NCBI RefSeq assembly: GCF_000003815.2
Contig: NC_049986.1
Span: 20,866,611-20,930,610 of the forward strand
Direction of reading: 5' to 3'
Origin: Branchiostoma floridae
Taxonomy: Eukaryota; Chordata; Leptocardii; Amphioxiformes; Branchiostomatidae
Length of the DNA stretch: 64,000 nucleotides
This document shows, piece by piece, positions 45,835 to 56,700 of the stretch. A model generated the notes under the pieces. It was not told the origin of the DNA and made no database searches. It saw nothing but the letters and a program-made list of their open reading frames with translations. Both the position numbers and the translations under genes were made by a program. Numbering within the stretch: the stretch's first letter is position 1; every line of letters begins with the position of its first letter.

Positions 45835-46400
45835 AACTAGATGAGGATATATACTCAGACAAATCAATAATAATCCAGCCTAACCGAGGATATATAATGA
45901 ATTAGAGTTTTGTCCAGCAACTTGGAGGATATATACTCCGCCTGAAGGACGATATATACTCTGATAGAGTATAAATACTCTGCATAAAGGAGGATGGATA
46001 CTCAGTCCGAAAGAATATCTATACTCAGTCGGAAGGAGTATTTATACTCTGCCTGATAGGGTAGAGTATTTATAATCTGATAGAGGATGAATACTCTGCA
46101 TAAAGGAGGATGGACCCTGTGCCTGAAAGAGTATTTATACTCTGCCTGATAGAGGATGAATACTCTACATGAAGGACAATGGTCCCTCTGCCTGAAGGAT
46201 TATTTATACTCTGCTTGGTAGGGAAGAGTATTTATACTCTGATAGAGGATGAATACTCTGCATAAAGGAGGATGGACCCTGTGCCTAAAAAGAGTATTTA
46301 TACTCTTCCTGATAGAGGAACATGAAGGAGAATGGTCCCTCTGCCTGAGGGAGTATTAATACTCTGCTTGAAAGAGTATTTGTACGCTGCCTTAAAATCT
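45835..46400. repeat. Subterminal minisatellite, left arm
   Basis: Tandem, irregular units of about 25-55 bp are built on GAGTATTTATACTC followed by TGCCTGATAGAGGATGAATA-like spacers. The core is a near-palindrome centred on TTTA. The mirror array in the right arm is 58800-59345. Confidence 0.8.
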
Positions 46401-49400
46401 CAGTAGTAGTCAGGGTGTTTTTTTTTTCTGAAAGTCTATCATTACACGATCACCAGTGATTTGATTATGATGTTGAATTTTGCGCGACACCTTTCACAAG
46501 GTAGGCGTATTCCTTTCATACATATACATACATGACACGGTGTATAGAAAGCAGCTAATGTATAATTTACTTATCAAGGTAATATGAAGGGATGATACTT
46601 TTCGCAGATGCTATCAGTAAATACATGATCATTTTATAAGCTGTGACTATCAAAAGCGGCTGGAAAGAGGGGAAATGGGCCAAACAGACGGATTAGTATC
46701 ATGCCAGAGGAGTTAGTCCAATAAAGGAGCAAACTGTACTCCTATAACGGACAAACCCCTCTGGTATGTTATCTGTCTATTTGACCGGTTTCTTTTCTTT
46801 CCAACCGCTCCAGGATTAAAGGCTGATCAAAGGAAACGTAAAACAGTTTATATTAGGCTAACACATGAAGCTAATTTTTACAGTTAAAGCTGTGTTCTGC
46901 ATAAAAGGTACGCTCTCAATTCTAGCTTCATCTTGCAGCTGCTTCTTCCCTCAGCACGAGCGAAACTAGACCATCCTCGCTCAGTACCTCCCTTCGTCCT
47001 TTCAATCCGTTGTTATTCTCTGAGCAGCAACCTGTAGCCAATGAATGAATGAAGAATGACACCTCACCCCACATATTAAGCCTACGGTTTGAGAGAAAAT
47101 ATTGCTTTATCTTCAGTGCTATAGTAGAGAAAGACACTTGAATGCATGCATTGCATGTTTTATAGTATCACATAAATACATACAACAGTGTACAAGAAGA
47201 GCTCAAATTCATGTAGTGACTGCTGAGGACAACAGTCACAAATGCATATTCGACAAACCGATATAAGAAATGGAGCAGGTTGGAGACATGTTCCTTAGAA
47301 ACATTCGATATAAACGGTCAAAAGGAACAGCCATTTATCTAAATCTGCTCAGAAAGAAAAATAGGAATTTGTTACATAAATGTAGGTGTCCAAAATCAAA
47401 GTGATTTCAATTTTTCTCTGCCCTCTATCAATCAAGTCTATCCGTCATTTTATTAACTGTGGTCTAGGTGGACATATGTTACCTATTTCTTCCATTAGAC
47501 AGCTTTCCAGACGTCCGTCGCTGACTCGAAGCGATCCGAAGATGTCTCCTAGGGGACCTGAATAAGTTTGTGGTGAGAACGCGGATACAGTAAGTCTATA
47601 ACATCCGTGGCGCTCCTAACAATGTTTGTTGATAGCAAGTCACCAACTTTGTTAACCCCTATGGCACCATTACACCATGCGATTTGAAACAAACCTACAA
47701 TTGCTTAACAAACGAGCAGGAAACGGACATTTCAAATGTAATTCAGTGTTGACCGTTGACCCTACCGAGTGACCACTAGTAGGAATAATGATTTAACAGG
47801 ACACCTGAAGAAAATTCTATGTCATCAGCTCACTATAGCTCACTTGACACTTTAAGCTGAATAAGTCTTTGAAATCAGTCTCTTTTTTTAAACTGTAGGG
47901 ATTACCCTTAGGCCTAAATGATTGAGAAAGCCCTTTGTAATAGCCATAGGCTAGTTGGGCAGCCCTGACTGTGTGTTCGGTGCAGCCAAACCAATAAATA
48001 AATAAATAAAAGATAAGAAATAAGAAATTCTGAAAAAAAAGCTACATAAGGGACCCTAATTGAAGTAATCTGTAACATATGACACAACATAAAGGTAATG
48101 ACAACAATCTCATGAAAAACACAAAAGCTCAACACACAAATAAAACAAATGTGCCACTGTTTTGGCTCTACACACTACCCCCTAATCTAGTGAACCAACA
48201 TTCCCAAACAATCGGAAAACTTCAAAACATTACAAGGCACATTAGCCGAGAATAGGCGACAAAGAAAATAGATTTTGATTCCAAAATTGAAACCCATTCA
48301 ACGTAACACTGCGATAGATCTGCCTTTTAATTAAAACTAGAGATAAATATGTGTAGTCACACATGCACACAGGGTCGCTTTTAAGTGTAATTTGTGCCAG
48401 GTGAAATTGTAGCTAGGCAATGTTAAAAAGCAGGTGTGAACATATATATACAGCCCTTGTAGTTAGAGGTCAAAGTGTGGGTGGGACAAGGGGGTGAGGC
48501 AGTTGGAAATGGTCTGTCCCAACCTGAACGCTCCATCCTTCTGCAGGAAGAAATGGACTGTCCCCACCTGAATAGACCCCCCAGAAATAAGAAATGGACT
48601 AGCCCAACCTAAATAACCCCTACTTCAGCAAGTTCTAAGTACTTGAGACACACGTACACACGAGGTACATTGTACGAGGGACGCTCGACCAAACAGTGCA
48701 CGTAATACAGCTTGCCGTCCGTTTATTTTTATTACCTACATAAGTTATGGAGATGATCGTCAAAATTTGCATTATCAACATCTTGCTACATTCCTCTTTA
48801 CTTAAGGAACATACTGTATGAATATCGAAAGTGTAACAGCTTTTTGTAATTTTGAAATTGATATGCAAATTATTACCTCATTTGCATAAATTTAACATCT
48901 CATGGTAATCTTGATAACAATTATATTGGACGAAAAGATTAAACACCTATCATTTAACAGTAATGTTTAATTAGTAGTTTTCATTGGAAGTTATGATAAT
49001 GAGCTCCCTCAGAGATACACTATATAGGAATTATAGCAATTATCTATTCAAATAAAATAACAACATATATTCCGTCAAATCAGAAAAATAACTCATATTC
49101 GTCCTTACGTATTGATAGAGAGGAGCTCCGGTGTAATTTTTCCGACCACTACTATATCTACGTGACTCAACCTCTGCTTGGAGAGTAACCCAGGCTAACA
49201 ACACCACCGCTGGACTCCTAGCTCCACATGCCGGTAGCTCATTTGGCCCAGCGGGGTGCGAACTGCTAAGTACCATTGAAGTGACACACGACTTCCAAAC
49301 AGATCTGTCTCGTCATTAGCCTCCATAGCGGGCCTTCTGGGTCTTTTTGTCTTTGGGCTCATAAAACACTTCTGCTGCATATTTGTATTTTGTTATTCTC

Positions 49401-50186
49401 TATCTTATTGCAATAAAAGCAGGCTTTGAATCCAGTATATCATCACAAACATTTATTCTATCGGACACAAAGACTATCGATCTAGTAAGTTACAGTACTT
49501 ACACACATTTAGCCCCTTAGCCTTTAGTTAGTGAACCGCCGCTGGTTGGAACCCTTCCTATCATCAACGGAACTCCCCCTTGACTGTTGCGTATGGTATG
49601 AAGCCTGGTATGAAGGTAACGCCTCCTTTCATGATGTCACGAGCTACGTTACTTCTGCCCCGGTGACCAATCACTGGTATTCTCTTTGGCACTTCAAAGT
49701 CATGCAAAGCTAACTGGTCACCAGAAAAAAACCGGTCTACTGCATACCAAACTCATATAGAGTGAGACCAACATCATGTAAATGTCCGCTGTGCTCCGAC
49801 ATGAAAGCGGACATGGCCAAATACTGAAATAGTGGAATTGTGGGAAAGCTTGGCTTGTTTACACCAGGCGATAATCTTTCAATTTCTTGGCAGGCGAAAC
49901 GGAGAGGGTAATCCACGTGACCCGATGCTGGTACCACAGCAAAGTCCCTCGAGCCCCGTACATGCTCGCGCTCAACTTGATTGCACCACCAGTCCAAATT
50001 TCAAGTAACTTGCTATGTGTTTGAATCTTGATATATATATATCCGAACGACGAGGCTTTAAAAGAAAACTGTATCCTTGAGAGTCGCCCGGAACAACTTA
50101 TAATTGTGCTGGGACTATCGCATCCTTCCAAACAGCTAAGCTTTGACTGTATCTGTTACCAAAACACTTCCAGATGCCCGCGCACA

Positions 50187-50646
50187 TGAAACAACCAGAG
50201 GGGCGAGTAAGAACAGAAAGAAACAACACCCCGACTCCCGGGATTCGAACCCGCGCCAAACCCCGGGCAGCCGGATCACAAATCGAACGTGCAAACCGTT
50301 CGGCCAAAAGGCTTAAGCCGTTAGGCGTCTTCGGTTTAGCAGTCCTTGAACACCACTGTTACACTACTCCCCCTTTTCTTTTCAAGATTCGTCCTCGAAT
50401 CTCCGAGTTCGACATCCCTGTGTGGCACATCTGCTAGCCTGTTACTCACAGGGTCGGCATGGGAACCAGTGAAACAACCAGAGGGGCGAGTAAGAACAGA
50501 AAGAAACAACACCCCGACTCCCGGGATTCGAACCCGCGCCAAACCCCGGGCAGCCGGATCACAAATCGAACGTGCAAACCGTTCGGCCAAAAGGCTTAAG
50601 CCGTTAGGCGTCTTCGGTTTAGCAGTCCTTGAACACCACTGTTACA
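50187..50646 (-). mobile_element. Helenus-type TRIM retrotransposon with identical tRNA-like LTRs
   Basis: In the minus-strand sense: LTR 50646-50470 and LTR 50363-50187, both 177 bp and identical as I read them, around a 106-bp internal region. TSD is CACA at 50183-50186 and 50647-50650. The right arm of the giant repeat shows the empty site GCGCACATAATAAC, which confirms insertion and TSD length. After one base the internal region begins TGGTTCCCATGCCGACC (primer binding site) and ends AAAAGAAAAGGGGGAGTAG (polypurine tract). Each LTR holds a tRNA-like unit with A box TGGCCGAACGG (50296-50306 in the left copy) and B box GGTTCGAATCC (50241-50251). There is no ORF, so it must be mobilised in trans by an autonomous LTR element. 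Confidence 0.9.
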
Positions 50647-52113
50647 CACATAATAACTGTCATCTGAAGTCAGAAATTCAGGTCAAGATTCGACAAGTAA
50701 ATGGAATCACAACCGCACTCTACAACTAGAAAGTGTTAGAAAACCCACAAAGGCAAACAGTGACAATCAACTGATGAGAGACCGTCCAAACTTGGAACTC
50801 AGAAGTCCTACCTGCCTTGTAACGATCTACACAACCCAACTCGACCCCCCCCCCCCCTTCTCCAGCTTAACAACATATCGTCTCCCCAAAGAACATGTCC
50901 ATAAGTTTTATATACATCAAGAGGATCACTGTATAATTTCAGAAAGGAGTTCTACATACCAAAGAACATTGGGGAGCTGTCCATTCAGAAGCAGGCGTGT
51001 ATCGCTAGAAATGTCTTTTCCCATGAAGATAAGGCGCCAGCGCGCCTGCTGACCGTTGATCAAATGTTCTCCATATTTGTTACAGCGGGGTTTGTCCGCT
51101 CAAGGTACGCCCTCGTCTCTCCGTTGCCAGGATGCAATTTTGGCACGAAGATACTGCAGTAGGCCACGAAATAAGTTGAACTCGGATCAACATAACTCTT
51201 TTAACTGTGAGAAAGGATATGGACCCCATGGCTTGACCTGTAGCTTATCTGCACTGTTGATCACTGTTTCACCGTACCAGTTCGGCCCCCTAGCTTGTTG
51301 ATGACCCCGGCCCGCCAGATGTTGGCCCGCCCGCCGCCGTGTCACACTGAAAGGTGACCCAGGCTTGTCTTACAAGACCCTATTCTTCAAGCAGATGTTG
51401 GGTTAGTGAGGAGGAAAAGCGCTGGTCGGGATTTCGGAGACAGCGGCTACTGCTATACTCCGACCCGATCCCCGATTGGATATTATGTGTGAAGCGTTTC
51501 TGCAGGTTTCTGTTTGCCCGGTGTTTATTTTTCCGACAGGTGAATGTTCAATTCTACAGTTAAGCCTACCCGAATAAACTCTACTCTACGCTACACATAT
51601 AAGACATATAAGATCATATAAAGTAAATAGGAGAAGGTGAGGACGGAAACAGATTGAAGTGTCGGAGGGAAACATAGACATTACCTTATTGTTACAACAC
51701 GGCTGATATCTATTATCAAATGTCATGGTCAAGCCCTGTACGTGTATTTTTACTTGTCGACATGTGTACACTTCACACATTTCCAAACGTACACATCTGA
51801 ACTGTACCCATTACTAAAAAGCGTCGTGGTGGGTTATCTGTTGCGGTTAGACGACCTTAGACGTTAGAACTCACGTTGAAAAATTACCGTGAATCTCAGA
51901 GCCAGCTTTATGAGAAGCTCCGGTTGGTTTTGTCATACTAAAATTTATAAGGGGAGGTTTGGCTCTCAAATTTTTGCTGGTTTTGTCATACTAAAATTTA
52001 TGAGGGGTGGTTTGCAATTGGTTGTTGCAGATTTTTAACTTGGTCGGTCCTCCTGTTAATTATTCAACCTGTACATTGCGGTTAGACGCTATATGTATGC
52101 CTACCAGCATAAC

Positions 52114-53707
52114 TCTTTAACCAGAGGTTTGACTCTGAGTGGGGACTAATGCTAGGAGGCATAAGGCCGCAGCAAGTTAATTTTTATTGATGACATCCTC
52201 TGCAGACTGGAAAAAAACTCAAGATGGGAAATGTTCAAGATCGACACGATAAACGTTGTAACAAGAATTAAAGTGACAAAATATGGCATTAAAACCAACA
52301 AGGCATTCGTCCCTCTAAGTCGTTCACTATAGTTTAGTCAAAGTGACACTAGTGTGATGCGGTAGACAAGTATTAATAACCATGTTGGCAACTACACTCG
52401 TTACTTTTATGAATGTTGGTGCCACTGTTACAACTATAATCCATCATGTTTCACATCTACAACTACAGTCAGGGCTCTAGTGTCGATTCTAGTCCCAATT
52501 CTACATACAATTTATAGGTTACAACACAACTTATTTGCCCATTTTGGTCTGTCTGCGGTCTGACCATCCCTAAAACCAGGCGAAGACTAACGAGCCCGTC
52601 GATGTCATCCATAAAATTTACTTGCTGTGGCCTGGAAAACAGGCACCCAATACAGGGCGGATAGACGGCCGGTGACACCAGTAAAAAGCCAGACCCGAAA
52701 CCAAACCTAGCATTACTTCCCACGCAGAGGTTCGGCTCCGGCACAAGTGGTCGACTTATTTTCGGCCCCGGATTTTCCCTGAATAGTTTGGTCGACAACA
52801 CCTTAAAGAAAAGGAGCCGAACTTCTACTTCGAGAGTAGGAAATGATTTTTTTTGTCAATTCTTAAAAGTGTGGAAATGACTTATGTAGTTTGCAGCCCA
52901 ACGGAGGAACTCTAGTCTTCCCCAAGGGCAGGTCAAATTTCCTTGGCTTCTTTTATTCCAAGGTGTTTATGCTGCATGGTAGCCAGACTTTTTCAGGGGT
53001 TGTACAGCCCAGCCACCAAATTGAACAGGAATTCAGCATAGCCTTCTGGGTACAAATGACTTCAGTCAAGGGTCATTACTCTCCAGCTCGGCTGTTTTTT
53101 TTTTACGTTTTGTATAAGTCGTTTTTATCGGGCTTGCTATTGAAACACTAGAGGCAAGTAGAACAGTTTTTTTTAAACCCCAAACTCGCTCCCGGGATTT
53201 AAAACCGTGACCTATCGCGACCAAATTCTAAGCATTAAGTTCATGTAAATATGGTAGAAACGTTTGAATGTTGTCGTCTTAAATTAGGACGGTATCTTTC
53301 TCGCGAGTGCCAGCTTGCTTGGGTGCTTCGCAACAGCTGTTTACTGAATTTTCCGGGGTTTTTTTTTTTTGCAATAAAAAGATAACAGCAATTCCCTCAG
53401 GCCTATTTCCCGTGGTCAAACGACAACAATACCTTGGCCTAACGCCTGTTGTACAACCCCTGAAAACGTCCAACACAGCCGTGAGCAGCCTATGAATGTC
53501 CTGCCACTAGGGAAAACAAGTTCTTCTGTTGGGGCTGCCATCAGCCGTCCCTGGATGTTCAATATTAGCCCCCAAAAGATCCTTTCCTCCTTTTCAAACA
53601 GAAGTTCAACTTAGGCTGGTTTTGACGTGTTTCTGTTTGACCTTTGAATCATTTTGTCCCAGTCGGCCACGGTATGTTTCCTTTGATTTTATAAACAAGT
53701 AAGAAAA
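52114..53707. other. Spacer between the arms of the giant inverted repeat
   Basis: Single-copy within the window. It holds an internal inverted pair, TTTTCAGGGGTTGTACA near 52991 facing TGTACAACCCCTGAAAA near 53450, possibly a small hAT-like MITE, but no direct repeat flanks it. The longest frame (52469-52801 minus, 110 residues) resembles nothing I know and is probably not coding. Confidence 0.5.
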
Positions 53708-56700
53708 ATGCTGGTAGTCATACATATAACGTCTAACCGCAATGTACAGGTTAAACAGAGGACCGACCAAGTTAAAAATCTGCCACAGCCAAACCTCCCC
53801 TTATAAATTTTAGTATGACAAAACCAGCCGGAGCTTCTCATAAAGCTGGCTCTGAGATTCACGGTAATTTTTCAACGTGAGTTCTAACATCTAAGGTCGT
53901 TTAACTGCAACAGATAACCCACCACGATGCTTTTTAGTAATGGGTACAGTTCAGATGTGTACGTTTGGAAATGTGTAAAGTGTACACATGTCAACAAGTA
54001 AAAATACACGTACAGGGCTTGACCATGACATTTGATAATAGATATCAACCGTGCTGTAACAATAAGGTAATGCCTATGTTTTCCTCCGACGCTTCAATCT
54101 GTTTCCGTCCTCACCTTCTCCTATTTACTTTATATGATCTTATATGTGTAGCGTAGAGTAGAGTTTATTCGGGTAGGTTTAACTGTAGAATTGAACATTC
54201 ACCTGTCAGAAAAACAAATACCGGGCAAACAGAAACCTGCAGAAACGCTTCACACATAATATCCAATCGGGGATCGGGTCGGAGTATAGCAGTAGCCGCT
54301 GTCTCCGAAATCCCGACCAGCGCTTTTCCTCCTCACTAACCCAACATCTGCTTGAAGAATAGGGTCTTGTAAGACAAGCCTGGGTCACCTTTCAGTGTGA
54401 CACGGCGGCGGGCGGGCCAACATCTGGCGGGCCGGGGTCATCAACAGGCTAGGGGGCCGAACTGGTACGGTGAAACAGTGATCAACAGTGCAGATAAGCT
54501 ACAGGTCAAGCCATGGGGTCCATATCCTTTCTCACAGTTAAAAGAGTTATGTTGATTCGAGTTCAACTTATTTCGTGGCCTACTGCAGTATCTTCGTGCC
54601 AAAATTGCATCCTGGCAACGGAGAGACGAGGGCGTACCTTGAGCGGACAAACCCTGCTGTAACAAATATGGAGAACATTTGATCAACGGTCAGCAGGCGC
54701 GCTGGCGCCTTATCTTCATGGGAAAAGACATTTCTAGCGATACACGCCTGCTTCTGAATGGACAGCTCCACAATGTTCTTTGGTATGTAGAACTCCTTTC
54801 TGAAATTATACAGTGATCCTCTTGATGTATATAAAACTTATGGACATGTTCTTTGGGGAGACGATATGTTGTTAAGCTGGAGAAGGGGGGAGGGGGTCGA
54901 GTTGGGTAGTGTAGATCGTTACAAGGCAGGTAGGACTTCTGAGTTCCAAGTTTGGACGGTTTCTCATCAGTTGATTGTCACTGTTTGCCTTTGTGGGTTT
55001 TCTAACACTTTCTAGTTGTAGAGTGCGGTTGTGATTCCATTTACTTGTCGAATCTTGACCTGAATTTCTGACTTCAGATGACAGTTATTATGTGCGCGGG
55101 CATCTGGAAGTGTTTTGGTAACAGATACAGTCAAAGCTTAGCTGTTTGGAAGGATGCGATAGTCCCAGCACAATTATAAGTTGTTCCGGGCGACTCTCAA
55201 GGATACAGTTTTCTTTTAAAGCCTCGTCGTTCGGATATATATATATCAAGATTCAAACACATAGCAAGTTACTTGAAATTTGGACTGGTGGTGCAATCAA
55301 GTTGAGCGCGAGCATGTACGGGGCTCGAGGGACTTTGCTGTGGTACCAGCATCGGGTCACGTGGATTACCCTCTCCGTTTCGCCTGCCAAGAAATTGAAA
55401 GATTATCGCCTGGTGTAAACAAGCCAAGCTTTCCCACAATTCCACTATTTCAGTATTTGGCCATGTCCGCTTTCATGTCGGAGCACAGCGGACATTTACA
55501 TGATGTTGGTCTCACTCTATATGAGTTTGGTATGCAGTAGACCGGTTTTTTTCTGGTGACCAGTTAGCTTTGCATGACTTTGAAGTGCCAAAGAGAATAC
55601 CAGTGATTGGTCACCGGGGCAGAAGTAACGTAGCTCGTGACATCATGAAAGGAGGCGTTACCTTCATACCAGGCTTCATACCATACGCAACAGTCAAGGG
55701 GGAGTTCCGTTGATGATAGGAAGGGTTCCAACCAGCGGCGGTTCACTAACTAAAGGCTAAAGGGCTAAATGTGTGTAAGTACTGTAACTTACTAGATCGA
55801 TAGTCTTTGTGTCCGATAGAATAAATGTTTGTGATGATATACTGGATTCAAAGCCTGCTTTTATTGCAATAAGATAGAGAATAACAAAGATACAAATATG
55901 CAGCAGAAGTGTTTTATGAGCCCAAAGACAAAAAGACCCAGAAGGCCCGCTATGGAGGCTAATGACGAGACAGATCTGTTTGGAAGTCGTGTGTCACTTC
56001 AGTGGTACTTAGCAGTTCGCACCCCGCTGGGCCAAATGAGCTACCGGCATGTGGAGCTAGGAGTCCAGCGGTGGTGTTGTTAGCCTGGGTTACTCTCCAA
56101 GCAGAGGTTGAGTCACTTAGATATAATAGTAGTGGTCGGAAAAATTACACCGGAGCTCCTCTCTATCAATACGTAAGGACGAATATGAGTTATTTTTCTG
56201 ATTTGACGGAATATATGTTGTTATTTTATTTGAATAGATAATTGCTATAATTCCTATATAGTGTATCTCTGAGGGAGCTCATTATCATAACTTCCAATGA
56301 AAACTACTAATTAAACATTACTGTTAAATGATAGGTGTTTAATCTTTTCGTCCAATATAATTGTTATCAAGATTACCATGAGATGTTAAATTTATGCAAA
56401 TGAGGTAATAATTTGCATATCAATTTCAAAATTACAAAAAGCTGTTACACTTTCGATATTCATACAGTATGTTCCTTAAGTAAAGAGGAATGTAGCAAGA
56501 TGTTGATAATGCAAATTTTGACGATCATCTCCATAACTTATGTAGGTAATAAAAATAAACGGACGGCAAGCTGTATTACGTGCACTGTTTGGTCGAGCGT
56601 CCCTCGTACAATGTACCTCGTGTGTACGTGTGTCTCAAGTACTTAGAACTTGCTGAAGTAGGGGTTATTCAGGTTGGGCTAGTCCATTTCTTATTTCTGG

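Larger units (their letters stand above)
45692..52113 (+). repeat. Left arm of the giant inverted repeat
   Basis: It matches the complement of 53708-59503. It is about 0.6 kb longer because of at least three private differences: an insertion of about 95 bp at about 47930-48025 with an AATAAATAAATA tail, the 460-bp Helenus element at 50187-50646, and a tandem duplication of about 80 bp near 51960-52040. No convincing gene is present. The arm contains an internal inverted pair at about 46640-46800 (AAAGCGGCTGGAAAG facing CTTTCCAACCGCT). Confidence 0.8.

Noticed and set aside
49040-50131. Several short ORFs identical in both arms of the giant repeat
   Set aside because: Their identity follows from near-identical DNA of the arms, not from coding constraint; no recognisable domain or good start context.
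52469-52801. 110-residue minus-strand ORF in the spacer of the giant element
   Set aside because: No recognisable domain, no splice or start support; length is within chance expectation.
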